Assembly (NCBI GenBank): GCA_015065975.1
Contig: SVPG01000002.1
Coordinates: forward strand, 1 to 64,000
DNA length: 64,000 nt
From: Oscillospiraceae bacterium
GTDB taxonomy: Bacteria; Bacillota; Clostridia; Oscillospirales; Acutalibacteraceae
Direction of reading: 5' to 3'
Both the position numbers and the translations under genes were made by a program. The notes beneath the pieces were generated by a model. The model did not search any database, was not told the DNA's origin, and worked only from the letters and a program-made list of their open reading frames with translations. Positions 15,123 to 24,998 of this stretch are shown in pieces. Within the stretch, counting starts at the first letter, position 1; each line of letters begins with the position of its first letter.

Positions 15123-18100
15123 ATGTCAACAGATTCAAGAAAATGCATAAAACAGGTATTCAGCTACGTCAGAGCGCTTGCCGAAAGACGTTTCACAATC
15201 GGTACAGATTACACCGATTACGGCTTCTCGATGTCTCTGAGCACTCTTCCCGAGCACGAATGCATCTCAATGCCGTGCTTTGAGCCCGACGAGGACGGAT
15301 ATGTCTCCGATACTATCCTGACCGTCGAAAAGGCCGAATATCCCGAATGTCCTCTGCCGCCCGAATCTCTTTCGGGCTGGCTCGAGAAGGGCTGGAACGA
15401 CCCGAGTGTCAGCCTTTCAATAGTCAAAAAGAAGGAAACCGTCGCCGAAGACGGCACTGTGGTCAAGACCGAGATCTTCACAGACGATACAACAAGGTAT
15501 GCCGATTTTGTTGACTGGAACGGTCAGCGTGACATATGGGCTCAGGAGGCTCTTCCCGCATATCTTTCGCGAAAGGTATACGACACATTATACGCACTTT
15601 ATTCCGAACTCGGACGCGAAAAAGATCGTATAGAGCTTATGCTCGGTGACGGTATGTTTGAGACCGAGCTTGAAGACGGAACAAAGATATGCCACCCCAT
15701 TGTGCTCGAACGTGTATCTCTGAGCTTTGATTCGGAAAAACCGAGCTTTACAATACGCGACTGCGATGCAAACCCGATGCTCTATTCAAGACTTCTCAGA
15801 ATCATTCCCGGACTTGAATCGACCTGTCTTTCCGAATATTCCGAGAAGGTTGAAGCTGAGCTTATCCATCCGTTCGACGCTCAGACTCTGGACAAGTTCC
15901 TTTCTGCCTTTTCCAACGCGATATCTTCCGAATGCCGCCTTCTTGCTGACGGAGAAACTTCTCAGGCAAAATTCACCGTCAGACGTTTCCCCGTTCTCTT
16001 CACAAGACTGCGCGCTTCGGGTTACAGCGCAATGCTCGACAAGATCATCGATGACGTTGATAACGCCGAGGAATTCTCTCCCTCGCTTCTCAGCATTATA
16101 GGACAGCTGCCATCACAGACTGCCGACGATATCGTTGTCTCTTCCGGAGTCATGGAGGTCAACGGAATCGACAGCTCTGTTCTTCTTGAGAAATCGGCAA
16201 ACCGCGAGCAGCTTCTCATAGCAAAGAAAATCGAAAAGAACCCCGCTGTTCTCGTTCAGGGACCTCCGGGCACGGGCAAGACCCATACTATTTCAAATAT
16301 TATAGGCGATCTTCTGTCCAAGGGACAGAGCGTACTCGTCACAAGCCAGACCTCAAAGGCTCTGAGCGTTCTCAGAGATAAGATAAGCGAGCCCATTCGC
16401 CCGCTCTGCGTAAGCGTTCTTGACGACAACCGCAAGCAGCTCGAGGAGTCGCTCAACACAATCAACGACTATATGTCCTCGCATAATATCGAGTCGCTGT
16501 GCGAAGAGGCCGACAAACTCGAACAGGAGAGAACCTCTCTTATCAATTCCATCACTGCACAGCGCGAGCGGCTTGTCTCGCTGGTAACAAAAGAATATTC
16601 TCCGATAATTACAGACAATGGAGAGATGCTGCCGAAAGATGCTGCAAAATTTGTCAGAAATCTTGAAGCAAAATCATTTATTCCCGACAATATTCCGTCG
16701 GATGCAGCTCTGCCTTTTGACATAAGACAGCTTGAGGAGCTTTACGCGTCCAACGAGTCTCTCTCCGAGCACGAAGAAGCCATTCTCTCATCCGATGTTC
16801 CCGACAGCTCACAGCTCCCGACTCCGTCCGAATTCACAAGACTTCGTTCCATTATTGAAAAAACCGACGAGGAGCTCGACGTCAAGGGGGTCGGCTTCTG
16901 GAACCTCGAAACAAAGAGAGATGCAGGCGAGCTTCTTTCTCTGTGCAACGAGATAAAAACCGCTGCGGAACAGCTTGCAGATGCTGAAGGCTGGATGCTC
17001 AAGCTTGCACAGTCGGGCATATCCGACAGCAATTCCGAAAAGAGCATTTTCTCCTCCATCGGCGAAAGCATTCCCGTTCTGTGCGATCTTGCAGCACAGC
17101 TCAGACTCGACATCATCGACAGTGCACCTTCCATTCCCGACGACATCATTTCGACCGAGACTCAGGAGCTTTTCGACGAGACCTACGAAGATCTCGAGGA
17201 CGAGAAGATAAACTGGCTTACACTTGCTCTTCACCCGAGACGCAGACAGCTTCTCGACAAATGCATAATCAACGGAGAAAAACCCGACACAAAAACCGAG
17301 GTCGGCATACTCGCAAGATATCATAAGCTTCTCAAGGGAAGAAAAACTCTTGTAAAACGCTGGTCAGGCGCTGTCGCAAGCCTCGGCGGTCCCGAGCTCG
17401 GCGGCGACGCTCCCGAAGAGCAGGCTCAGATGGCATGGCAGACTGTCAGCGGCTGGATCGAGTGGTATTCATCACACTGGGGATCCATCGCAGAGCAGCT
17501 TGTACATCTGGGATTCGATCTCGACAGATATATCGAAAAGCTTCCTCTTGAATCAAGAATGGCAGGCGAGCTTTCCACCGTCCAGTGTATGCTCGGCGGC
17601 GACCTTATTTCTCTTGTTGAAGAGGAATACTATCGCGGCGACAGAAGCGAGTGTTCAAATAAGCTGACCGCACTTTCGAGATCACTTCTCCCCTATACAG
17701 AATCACTTCCCATAATCAAAGAGATTCGCGACGCAATAGAGTCGGGAGATTCCGTCGCTTATACCGCTGCGCATGAAAGATACGACAGAATATGCCTCAA
17801 GCGCGAACTGTTTACAAAGAGAATCGAGCTGCTCGGTGCTCTCTCCGAGGTCTGCCCCATATGGGCAAAGCAGATCGAGAAGCGTCTTGAGCCCAACGGC
17901 ACCTCTTCAATTCCCGGCAGCTTCGAAGAAAACTGGCTTGCAGCAAAGCTCAGATTCACTCTCGACGAAATTTCCGAGACAGACATTTCGTCCGTACAGG
18001 CAAATATTGCTGAACTTGAATCACAGTTATCCGGTCTTACGCGCGAGCTCATCACCAGAAGAGCCTGGTGTGCCGAGCTTAGAACCATGCTCGATCAGGA

Positions 18101-19595
18101 CAAAAAACGTGCACTTGCCACATGGGCGGAGCTTGTCAAGCGTGTCGGCAAAGGAACAGGAAAACGAGCCGAACAGCTTCTTGCCTCCGGAGAACTGCGT
18201 CAGGCCATGAAGGCCTGCAGAAGATCCGTTCCCGTATGGATCATGCCTCTCAACGAGGTTGCTGAATATTTCGATCCCTCTGACGAGAAGTTTGATGTTC
18301 TTATCATCGACGAGGCAAGTCAGGCCGATCTTACGGGACTTATAGCCCTCTATCTTGCTAAGAAGGTCATTGTTGTCGGCGACGACAAGCAGGTCAGCCC
18401 CACTCCGATCGGAATCGACGTTGATACTTCCGCAAAGCTTCGTCAGGAGTTCCTTTCAGATATTCCTGCTGCTTCAATGTATGATGAAATGACGTCCATC
18501 TACGATCTCGGCAAGGCAAATTACGAGCCTATAACTCTGAAGGAGCATTTCCGCTGCGCTACGGATATCATCAACTTCTCAAACTATCATACATACAACG
18601 GTATTATCCGTCCGCTCCGCGATTCGGGAAGCATCAGACTGCGTCCTGCAACGGTTGCGTATAAGGTTGAAAACGCCAAGTCGGGCTCAAAGAAAACAAA
18701 CAGAAGCGAAGCAGAAGCAATCACTTCTCTCATCGCCTCCTGTATCGAACAGCCTGAATACAAAAAGTCAACCTTCGGCGTTATAACAATGCTTGGCGAT
18801 GAGCAGGCTCTTCTTATCGACCGTATGCTCAGAGAGAAGCTTTCGGAGCATATTTACAAATCAAGACAGATTCTCTGCGGAAACCCGTCCTATTTCCAGG
18901 GCGATGAGCGTGATGTAATATTCATAACACTCGTTGACACCCCCAACGAAAACGGCAGCTCTCTCACTGTACGCCGAGAAGGCTACAACGATATGTACGC
19001 AAAGCGCTATAATGTCGCGGCAAGCCGTGCCAAGGATCAGCTCTGGGTCGTTCATTCGCTCAATCCCGACACAGACCTCAAGGGTGACGATATCAGACTC
19101 AAGCTTATAAAGCACGCACAGGATCCCTCTTCAACGGCGGCAGCGCTCGAAACGACTCATCCTTCAGCGCTTTCCGAAATGGAGCAGGCTGTTGTTTCGA
19201 CCCTCAAAGATGCCGGATTCGCCGTTGAAGTGCGCGAAAAGGTCGGCAGTTATATCATCTCCATCATATGCTCGGGTGCAACAAACCGCATCGCAATAGA
19301 GTGCGACGGCGATTACACTGCAGATTCTTCTAAGATCTCTTCCGAAATGTCAAAACAGTCCGTGCTCGAAAGACTCGGCTGGAAATTCTGTCGTCTGCGT
19401 GCATCCGAATACTACCGCTCCCCCGACGCTTTCCTCGAATCACTCGTCAAAAAGCTCGAGTCATTAGGCGTAAAGAAAGGTTCTCCCGATTCAGTATCGG
19501 AAAACAAACTTCTCGAGCGTGTCAAACTTCGCGCCGCCGAGCTCAGTGAAGAATGGAAATCAGAAAAAGATACTGTCACGGAAGAAGTACAGTAA
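15123..19595 (+). CDS. Giant superfamily 1 (UPF1-like) helicase with C-terminal nuclease-like domain
   Basis: 1490-residue ATPase. Walker A GPPGTGKTHT is near residue 380, Walker B with motif II LIIDEASQ near 1060, motif III GDDKQVSPT near 1082 and late motifs YNVAASRAKDQLWVV near 1295; this order is that of the AAA_11/AAA_12 UPF1-like helicases. About 560 residues between motif I and II are helical with coiled-coil segments. Residues 1345-1455 match the REase_MTES_1575 (Vsr/DUF559-like) fold: IAIECDGDYTA and ERLGWKFCRLRASEYYRSPD. The first acidic residue expected in the 'IDLAV' strand is replaced by Ser (YIISIIC), so nuclease activity is in doubt. Such proteins are widespread and of unclear role in DNA repair or defence. 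It follows the surface-protein gene by 36 bases and ends at a terminator. Confidence 0.88.
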   Translation: MSTDSRKCIKQVFSYVRALAERRFTIGTDYTDYGFSMSLSTLPEHECISMPCFEPDEDGYVSDTILTVEKAEYPECPLPPESLSGWLEKGWNDPSVSLSIVKKKETVAEDGTVVKTEIFTDDTTRYADFVDWNGQRDIWAQEALPAYLSRKVYDTLYALYSELGREKDRIELMLGDGMFETELEDGTKICHPIVLERVSLSFDSEKPSFTIRDCDANPMLYSRLLRIIPGLESTCLSEYSEKVEAELIHPFDAQTLDKFLSAFSNAISSECRLLADGETSQAKFTVRRFPVLFTRLRASGYSAMLDKIIDDVDNAEEFSPSLLSIIGQLPSQTADDIVVSSGVMEVNGIDSSVLLEKSANREQLLIAKKIEKNPAVLVQGPPGTGKTHTISNIIGDLLSKGQSVLVTSQTSKALSVLRDKISEPIRPLCVSVLDDNRKQLEESLNTINDYMSSHNIESLCEEADKLEQERTSLINSITAQRERLVSLVTKEYSPIITDNGEMLPKDAAKFVRNLEAKSFIPDNIPSDAALPFDIRQLEELYASNESLSEHEEAILSSDVPDSSQLPTPSEFTRLRSIIEKTDEELDVKGVGFWNLETKRDAGELLSLCNEIKTAAEQLADAEGWMLKLAQSGISDSNSEKSIFSSIGESIPVLCDLAAQLRLDIIDSAPSIPDDIISTETQELFDETYEDLEDEKINWLTLALHPRRRQLLDKCIINGEKPDTKTEVGILARYHKLLKGRKTLVKRWSGAVASLGGPELGGDAPEEQAQMAWQTVSGWIEWYSSHWGSIAEQLVHLGFDLDRYIEKLPLESRMAGELSTVQCMLGGDLISLVEEEYYRGDRSECSNKLTALSRSLLPYTESLPIIKEIRDAIESGDSVAYTAAHERYDRICLKRELFTKRIELLGALSEVCPIWAKQIEKRLEPNGTSSIPGSFEENWLAAKLRFTLDEISETDISSVQANIAELESQLSGLTRELITRRAWCAELRTMLDQDKKRALATWAELVKRVGKGTGKRAEQLLASGELRQAMKACRRSVPVWIMPLNEVAEYFDPSDEKFDVLIIDEASQADLTGLIALYLAKKVIVVGDDKQVSPTPIGIDVDTSAKLRQEFLSDIPAASMYDEMTSIYDLGKANYEPITLKEHFRCATDIINFSNYHTYNGIIRPLRDSGSIRLRPATVAYKVENAKSGSKKTNRSEAEAITSLIASCIEQPEYKKSTFGVITMLGDEQALLIDRMLREKLSEHIYKSRQILCGNPSYFQGDERDVIFITLVDTPNENGSSLTVRREGYNDMYAKRYNVAASRAKDQLWVVHSLNPDTDLKGDDIRLKLIKHAQDPSSTAAALETTHPSALSEMEQAVVSTLKDAGFAVEVREKVGSYIISIICSGATNRIAIECDGDYTADSSKISSEMSKQSVLERLGWKFCRLRASEYYRSPDAFLESLVKKLESLGVKKGSPDSVSENKLLERVKLRAAELSEEWKSEKDTVTEEVQ

Positions 19596-19602
19596 AAGTA
19601 TT

Positions 19603-19633
19603 AAAGACCACCTGCAAGCAGTGGTCTTTTTTC
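19603..19633 (+). terminator. Terminator of the helicase gene
   Basis: Stem AAGACCAC/GTGGTCTT (19604-19611 and 19621-19628) followed by a T run, just after the helicase stop. Confidence 0.88.
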
Positions 19634-19670
19634 TGTATATGACAGGTTTTGATTATCAAAAAAGCAAAGA

Positions 19671-19706
19671 AACAACGCCGAACCAACAAACAGGTTCGGC
19701 GTTGTT
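19671..19706 (-). terminator. Terminator of tRNA-Ala
   Basis: Perfect 14-bp stem (arms 19671-19684 and 19693-19706, core CGCCGAACC/GGTTCGGCG) immediately after the tRNA CCA end, followed on the minus strand by TCTTTGCTTTTTTG. Confidence 0.88.
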
Positions 19707-19709
19707 TGG

Positions 19710-19782
19710 TGGAGATGAAGAGGATCGAACTCTCGACCTTACGGATGCGAACCGTACGCTCTCCCAGCTGAGCTACACCCCC
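19710..19782 (-). tRNA. tRNA-Ala (anticodon CGC)
   Basis: Standard cloverleaf on the minus strand: GGGGGTG acceptor arm, D arm TAGCTCAGCTGGGAGAGC, anticodon stem TACGG/CCGTA with loop TTCGCAT giving CGC, T arm GAGAGTTCGATCCTCT, discriminator A and an encoded CCA at 19707-19709. It reads GCG codons. Promoter and terminator are both close, so it is a single-gene unit. Confidence 0.95.
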
Positions 19783-19811
19783 GAATAGATGAATCATTCT
19801 ATTGCTCGATT

Positions 19812-19840
19812 ATTATACAATCATTTCGTATAAATTGCAA
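19812..19840 (-). promoter_or_regulatory. Promoter of tRNA-Ala
   Basis: TTGCAA (19840-19835), 17 bases, TATAAT (19817-19812) on the minus strand, 30 bases before the tRNA. Confidence 0.8.
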
Positions 19841-19985
19841 GCACAAAATATGAAGTAAGACTCATATCTGTGCGAAAATTCAATAAAATGGTTACATACT
19901 TATTTCAAATTACTATATTCACTTGAAGTATTTTTTATGACCTGCTATAATAACTAAAGTATAGTTTTGTCCAAAAAACACGACT

Positions 19986-20018
19986 GGAGGCGCGCTTCAT
20001 AACAAAGCGCAAGTTGCT
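19986..20018 (+). promoter_or_regulatory. Ribosome site separated from the start codon by a hairpin
   Basis: GGAGG (19986-19990) is 28 bases from the ATG at 20019, too far for normal initiation. Between them GCGCTT and AAGCGC (19992-19997 and 20005-20010) form a 6-bp hairpin; if folded, the effective spacing drops to about nine bases. No other ribosome site or in-frame start is present, and the protein begins naturally at this ATG. Confidence 0.6.
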
Positions 20019-21362
20019 ATGAAAAAAGTCATTACATACGGAACATTCGACCTTCTTCATTACGGTCATATAAAGCTTCTCGAGCGTGCTAAGGCGCTCG
20101 GAGATTATCTCATTGTCGGCATCACTTCTGACAGCTACGACAGATATCGCGGAAAGCTCAACGTCCACGACACTCTTATCGAAAGAATCGAAAACGTGAA
20201 AAAGACAGGGCTTGCAGACGAGATACTCGTAGAGGAATATGAGGGACAGAAAATCGACGATATCACCCGTCTCGGGGTCGACATTTATGCTATCGGTTCC
20301 GACTGGAGAGGCAAATTCGATTATCTCAGCGATTACTGTGAGGTAGTTTATCTCGAGCGAACCAAAGGAATTTCCAGTACTGCTCTGCGCGCACAGGAAC
20401 ATGATTTCATCAAATTCGGCATTGTCGGCACAGGTCGTATCGCAAACCGCTTTATACCCGAATCCAAATATGTATCAGGACTTTCCGCTGAGTTTGTTAT
20501 GGACATAGACGAAGCGTCTGCAAAGGCTTTTGCCGACAGACATCAGCTCACCACTTATACCACAGATTACGACAAGCTGCTCGAGTTGTCCGACGCTGTG
20601 TATATTGCCACACCGCATCAGTTCCATTACGAGTATGTAAAGCGTGCACTTCTTGCAAAGAAGCACGTGCTTTGCGAAAAGCCGATCACTTTGGAACTTG
20701 CTCAGGCAAAAGAGCTTTTTGAACTCGCCAACAAACAGGGCGTTATCCTTATGGAAGGTCTCAAGACCCTTCACTGTCCCGGCTTCAAACGCCTTATCAG
20801 TCTCGCAAAAAGCGGCAGAATTGGCGACATCAAGTGCGTTGATGCCGCTTTCACAAAACTCGTTCCTGCAGGCTGCCGCGAGCTGACCGATAAATTTGCG
20901 GGCGGAAGCGTAACCGAGCTTGCAACATATCCCGCACTCGCAATTTATAAGCTCCTTGGACTTGATTACAGCGATGTTCGTTTCACATCGTTTGTAAAAG
21001 ATGACAGCGTCGATCTCTTCACAAAAATAGATCTTTACTATCCGAACGCAGCTGCATCTGCAAAAGTCGGTATCGGTGCAAAAACCGAAGGAAGTCTTGT
21101 CATAACAGGTACCAGAGGCTACATTTACGTACCCGCTCCCTGGTGGAAGACCGAGTATTTTGAAATGCGTTTTGAAGACACTTCAAGCACAAGAAAGTTC
21201 TTCTACGAATTCGTTGGCGACGGTCTTCGTTATGAACTTCAGACCTTCATCAATCAGGTTGCAAAGAAATGCAACGACGAATCATTTACCAACTGTTCTC
21301 TCGGTCTTATCAAACTCATTGAAGAATATCGCAAAGGCGAACATACCACATTCATATCTTAA
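20019..21362 (+). CDS. Fusion of a cytidylyltransferase and a Gfo/Idh/MocA oxidoreductase
   Basis: Residues 1-128 are a glycerol-3-phosphate cytidylyltransferase-like nucleotidyltransferase (TagD family): YGTFDLLHYGH with the catalytic HxGH at 14-17, and RTKGISSTALR with the ISST motif at 118-121. Residues 132-447 are a Gfo/Idh/MocA NAD(P)-dependent dehydrogenase: Rossmann motif GIVGTGRIA at 134, ATPHQFHYEY near 197 and the EKP motif at 220-222. Both halves keep their active-site residues. A reasonable reading is that the oxidoreductase makes a sugar alcohol or its phosphate and the transferase activates it with CTP for a wall or capsule polymer, analogous to TarI/TarJ; substrate unknown. It stands alone with no glycan genes beside it. 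Confidence 0.88.
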   Translation: MKKVITYGTFDLLHYGHIKLLERAKALGDYLIVGITSDSYDRYRGKLNVHDTLIERIENVKKTGLADEILVEEYEGQKIDDITRLGVDIYAIGSDWRGKFDYLSDYCEVVYLERTKGISSTALRAQEHDFIKFGIVGTGRIANRFIPESKYVSGLSAEFVMDIDEASAKAFADRHQLTTYTTDYDKLLELSDAVYIATPHQFHYEYVKRALLAKKHVLCEKPITLELAQAKELFELANKQGVILMEGLKTLHCPGFKRLISLAKSGRIGDIKCVDAAFTKLVPAGCRELTDKFAGGSVTELATYPALAIYKLLGLDYSDVRFTSFVKDDSVDLFTKIDLYYPNAAASAKVGIGAKTEGSLVITGTRGYIYVPAPWWKTEYFEMRFEDTSSTRKFFYEFVGDGLRYELQTFINQVAKKCNDESFTNCSLGLIKLIEEYRKGEHTTFIS

Positions 21363-21386
21363 TCGACAAGAACACAGATTTTTTCA

Positions 21387-21415
21387 TTGACATGAAGATT
21401 TGATTATAGTATTAT
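21387..21415 (+). promoter_or_regulatory. Promoter of the 103-residue membrane protein gene
   Basis: Consensus TTGACA (21387-21392), 17-base spacer, TATTAT (21410-21415), followed by an AAAGGAG ribosome site and the ATG at 21457. Confidence 0.8.
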
Positions 21416-21456
21416 TATACTGTTAAATTTCAATTTGCTAAAGGAGTTAATCTACA

Positions 21457-21768
21457 ATGGGTTCTAAGAAATCATCTAAATCTCGCAGTCAGAGACTCGG
21501 TGCAGGCTATATTTTCTTCATCTGCCTTTGCTGTGCAATCATTCTCGGTTTTCTGATCTTTGCGGTTTTAGTTTCCACCAATGCAGTATCCTGCAATGAC
21601 ACCGCAAGTGCTTCGGGTAACGTCGGCGGATACATCGAGCAGGATCCCGCAACAGGTGAGTATTATTTCATCGACGAAAACGGCGAAAAGCACGACCTTA
21701 TTCTTTCAGGCACAGACGTTTATGCTAACGAGGCTTCTGAGTCTGACGCCACTATCACTGTAGAGTAA
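21457..21768 (+). CDS. Small membrane-anchored protein, 103 aa
   Basis: Lys/Ser/Arg-rich start, one membrane helix (about residues 17-43, YIFFICLCCAIILGFLIFAVLV) and an acidic outer tail containing DPATGEYYFIDENGEKHDL. The tail motif, a Tyr-rich beta strand followed by xDENG, resembles the repeats at the N-terminus of the YibE/F-like protein at 54127-56058. Function unknown. Own promoter upstream and a bidirectional terminator downstream shared with glnS. Confidence 0.75.
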   Translation: MGSKKSSKSRSQRLGAGYIFFICLCCAIILGFLIFAVLVSTNAVSCNDTASASGNVGGYIEQDPATGEYYFIDENGEKHDLILSGTDVYANEASESDATITVE

Positions 21769-21782
21769 AAAACATCAACATA

Positions 21783-21823
21783 AAAAAACAGGTATCCTTC
21801 GAACGAAGGATACCTGTTTTTTT
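21783..21823. terminator. Bidirectional terminator between the 103-aa gene and glnS
   Basis: Perfect hairpin with arms ACAGGTATCCTTCG and CGAAGGATACCTGT, flanked by A7 and T7 runs, between convergent genes. Confidence 0.93.
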
Positions 21824-21824
21824 A

Positions 21825-23519
21825 TTATTTAGAATAGCTGTCCTTGAGTTCAACAGATCTGTTGAAAACAAGTGCGCCGGGTTTTGAATCCTTACTGTCA
21901 ACGCAGAAATATCCGAGTCTGAGGAACTGGAATCCGTCACCGGGCTTGGCTTCGGCAAGAGATGCCTCGAGCTTGCAGCCGGTCTTGACCGTGAGAGAAT
22001 TCGGGTTGATGTGCTCCATGTAGTCGATAGACGCATTGTCGGGGTCTGCAACCGTGAAGAGACGGTCGAAAAGTCTCACCTCAGCATCAACAGCCGTATT
22101 GCAGTCTACCCAATGAATGGTACCTCTCACCTTTTCCCCTTCGCGAGGATTGCCGCCGCGTGTCTCGGGATCATACTCAGCATAAACCTCGACAACATTT
22201 CCGTTCTCGTCCTTCTTACAGCCTGTGCAGGTCACGATATAGGCACTCTTGAGTCGTACTTTGTTTCCGGGATAGAGTCTCTGATACTTCTTTGCGGGAA
22301 CTTCCATAAAGTCGTCCTCTTCGATCCATACCTCTCTGGAGAAGGAAACCTCGCGTGTTCCTGCATTCTCGTCCTGAGGATTATTCTCGACGGTAAAGGT
22401 CTCAGTCTTATCCTCGGGATAGTTTGTTATAACAAGCTTTATCGGATTGACAACCGCCATTGCTCGCAGTGCGTGCTCGTTGAGGTCTTCGCGCAGGCAG
22501 TACTCAAGGAAGCTCCACTGGACAACGCTGGGATTCTTCGCAACACCGATCTTCTCACAGAAATTACGGATAGATGCAGGTGTATATCCTCTTCTGCGAA
22601 GAGCGAGAAGGGTCGGCATACGGGGATCGTCCCAGCCCGAAACAACACCTGTTTCAATCATATTGCGAAGCTTTCTCTTACTGAGAACGGTATAGTCTAT
22701 ATTGAGTCGTGCAAACTCGATCTGTCGCGGTTTTGACGGCACGGAAACATTGTTTACGACCCAATCGTAGAGAGGTCTGTGATCCTCATACTCAAGAGAG
22801 CAGAGCGAATGAGTGATATGTTCGAGTGCATCGCCGATGGGATGAGCAAAGTCATACATCGGATAAATGCACCACTCATTACCCGTGCGGTGATGGGTAG
22901 CGTGCTTGATTCTGTATATGACGGGGTCTCTCATGTTCCAGTTACCCGATGCGAGATCGATCTTTGCTCTGAGGGTGTATTTTCCGTCCTCAAACTCGCC
23001 CTCTCTCATTCTTCTGAAAAGATCGAGGCTTTCCTCCATCGGACGGTCTCTGTAAGGACTTGTAGCAGGAGTATCGTGTGTTCCGCGCATCTCCTTCATC
23101 TGCTCGGGAGTGAGCTCGCATACATAAGCGAGACCCTTTTTGATGAGCTCAACCGCAAAATCATATGTCTGCTCAAAATATGCAGATGCGAAATGATAGC
23201 GGTCACCCCAGTCATAACCGAGCCAGTGGATATCGTCCTTTATCGCTTCGACAAATTCCTCTCGCTCTTTGGTCGGGTTGGTGTCGTCCATACGAAGATT
23301 GCACAGACCGCCGAACTGCTCAGCCATACCGAAATCTATGCAAAGTGCCTTTACGTGACCGATATGCAGACAGCCGTTGGGCTCAGGCGGAAAACGGGTA
23401 TGAACCTTCATTCCCTCACAGCGTCCGCCGGGACCCATGTCTTCAACGATGAACTGTTTTATAAAGTTATTTGATTCTGCCGCTTCATTCTCAAGCGGTG
23501 CTTTTACTTCCTCAGCCAT
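21825..23519 (-). CDS. glnS: Glutaminyl-tRNA synthetase
   Basis: Class I synthetase charging tRNA-Gln directly. The HIGH motif is in FPPEPNGCLHIGHVKAL (near residue 45) and the KMSKS equivalent is VLSKRKL (near residue 275); the C-terminal half is the two beta-barrel anticodon-binding region ending NRSVELKDSY. Length 564 is normal. GlnRS distinguishes this lineage from Firmicutes that use only the GatCAB amidotransferase route. It is the last gene of the long operon, 24 bases after gltX, and ends at a perfect hairpin terminator. Confidence 0.97.
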   Translation of the reverse strand: MAEEVKAPLENEAAESNNFIKQFIVEDMGPGGRCEGMKVHTRFPPEPNGCLHIGHVKALCIDFGMAEQFGGLCNLRMDDTNPTKEREEFVEAIKDDIHWLGYDWGDRYHFASAYFEQTYDFAVELIKKGLAYVCELTPEQMKEMRGTHDTPATSPYRDRPMEESLDLFRRMREGEFEDGKYTLRAKIDLASGNWNMRDPVIYRIKHATHHRTGNEWCIYPMYDFAHPIGDALEHITHSLCSLEYEDHRPLYDWVVNNVSVPSKPRQIEFARLNIDYTVLSKRKLRNMIETGVVSGWDDPRMPTLLALRRRGYTPASIRNFCEKIGVAKNPSVVQWSFLEYCLREDLNEHALRAMAVVNPIKLVITNYPEDKTETFTVENNPQDENAGTREVSFSREVWIEEDDFMEVPAKKYQRLYPGNKVRLKSAYIVTCTGCKKDENGNVVEVYAEYDPETRGGNPREGEKVRGTIHWVDCNTAVDAEVRLFDRLFTVADPDNASIDYMEHINPNSLTVKTGCKLEASLAEAKPGDGFQFLRLGYFCVDSKDSKPGALVFNRSVELKDSYSK

Positions 23520-23543
23520 AATAGTTTCCTTTCATCATCAAAA

Positions 23544-24980
23544 TTATAATTTTTCAAGACCTGCACGCAGTCTTCTGAGAGATTCGTCTCTTCCGACAAG
23601 TCCCAGAACTTCTACTGCTCCGCCCGGTGTAACGGTGCGGCCCGAAGCTGCGATTCTGACCGGCCACATAAGAAGTCCGTTCTTTACCTCAAGCTTCTGT
23701 GCAAGATTTATCAGACAGTCATGAATACTCTCCTGTGTCCAGGAATCGAGAGCCTCGAGAGCTGCGATCGACTCGGTGAGCATCTGCTTTGATGTCTCAA
23801 GATTTGACTTGGATTTCTTGTTTATAAAAAGCTCTGTCGAATACTCGCCTGCATCGGCAATGAACTCAAGCTGTGCAGGAATGTCACTGAGAACCTCGCA
23901 TCTCTGATGCAGGCATTTCGCCGCGAGAAGAGTATCGGTCTGTGCCCCGTTTGCCCCTTCGAGAATATAAGGAAGTGCGATTTCATGGAACTGCTCGTCG
24001 GTGAGTGCTCTGATGTATTCGGCATTGAGCCATCTGAGCTTGTCGGGATCGAATATTGCGGGAGACTTGGAAATACCCGAGATATCAAAAGCCTCAACCA
24101 GCTCCGACAGTGAGAACTTCTCCTGCTCTCCTCCCGGACTCCAGCCGAGAAGCGCGATATAGTTGATTACCGCCTCGGTAAGATATCCCTTAGCCACGAG
24201 GTCCTGATAGGAGGCATCTCCGTTGCGCTTTGACAGCTTGTTCTGAGCGTCCTTCATAACGGGCGGACAGTGGATATATACAGGCGGCTCCCAGCCGAAT
24301 GCTTCATAGAGAAGATTGTATTTCGGCGTTGAGGAGAGGTATTCGCTGCCTCTTACAACATGAGTTATACCCATCTGATGGTCGTCTATGACGTTAGCAA
24401 AGTTGTATGTGGGTAAACCGTCCGACTTGAGCAGTATCTGATCCTCAAGCTCGGAATTGTCAACGGTTATCTTTCCGTAGACAGCATCGTCAAAGGAGGT
24501 CTCACCTGTTGTCGGCATCTTCTGGCGGATAACATACTCCTCACCTGCTGCGACTCTTTTCTTTGCTTCCTCGAGGGGAATATCGCGGCAGTGACCGTCA
24601 TACTTTGCGATTCCGCCCGCTTCCTTATGAAGCTCCTCAAGACGCTCCTTTGTACAGAAGCAGTAATATGCACCGCCCTTTTCACAAAGCTCCTCGGCGT
24701 ATGCCTTGTACATTCCTCGTCTTTCAGACTGGATATACGGTCCGAAATCACCGCCGACATCGGGACCCTCGTCCCAGAAAAGACCTGTTTCCTTAAGCGT
24801 GTTATAAATTATATCAACCGCTCCGTCAACATATCGCTCCTGGTCGGTATCCTCAATTCTGAGAATAAAATCTCCGCCCTGCTTTTTGGTGATAAGATAT
24901 GCATACAATGCCGTTCTGAGATTGCCGACGTGCATATAACCGGTCGGTGACGGCGCAAATCTTGTCCTTGTTTTAGACAT
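23544..24980 (-). CDS. gltX: Glutamyl-tRNA synthetase
   Basis: Class I synthetase for tRNA-Glu. HIGH motif [16 protein letters not shown] near residue 10; KLSKRNGD as the KMSKS loop near residue 251; the zinc-binding-like segment CFCTKERL around residue 108 and [10 protein letters not shown] follow; helical anticodon-binding domain at the C-terminus. Length 478 is normal. It sits between murC and glnS with short gaps (18 and 24 bases) and no internal promoter that I can identify. Confidence 0.97.
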   Translation of the reverse strand: MSKTRTRFAPSPTGYMHVGNLRTALYAYLITKKQGGDFILRIEDTDQERYVDGAVDIIYNTLKETGLFWDEGPDVGGDFGPYIQSERRGMYKAYAEELCEKGGAYYCFCTKERLEELHKEAGGIAKYDGHCRDIPLEEAKKRVAAGEEYVIRQKMPTTGETSFDDAVYGKITVDNSELEDQILLKSDGLPTYNFANVIDDHQMGITHVVRGSEYLSSTPKYNLLYEAFGWEPPVYIHCPPVMKDAQNKLSKRNGDASYQDLVAKGYLTEAVINYIALLGWSPGGEQEKFSLSELVEAFDISGISKSPAIFDPDKLRWLNAEYIRALTDEQFHEIALPYILEGANGAQTDTLLAAKCLHQRCEVLSDIPAQLEFIADAGEYSTELFINKKSKSNLETSKQMLTESIAALEALDSWTQESIHDCLINLAQKLEVKNGLLMWPVRIAASGRTVTPGGAVEVLGLVGRDESLRRLRAGLEKL

Positions 24981-24998
24981 CTCTTCAACAAACCTTTC

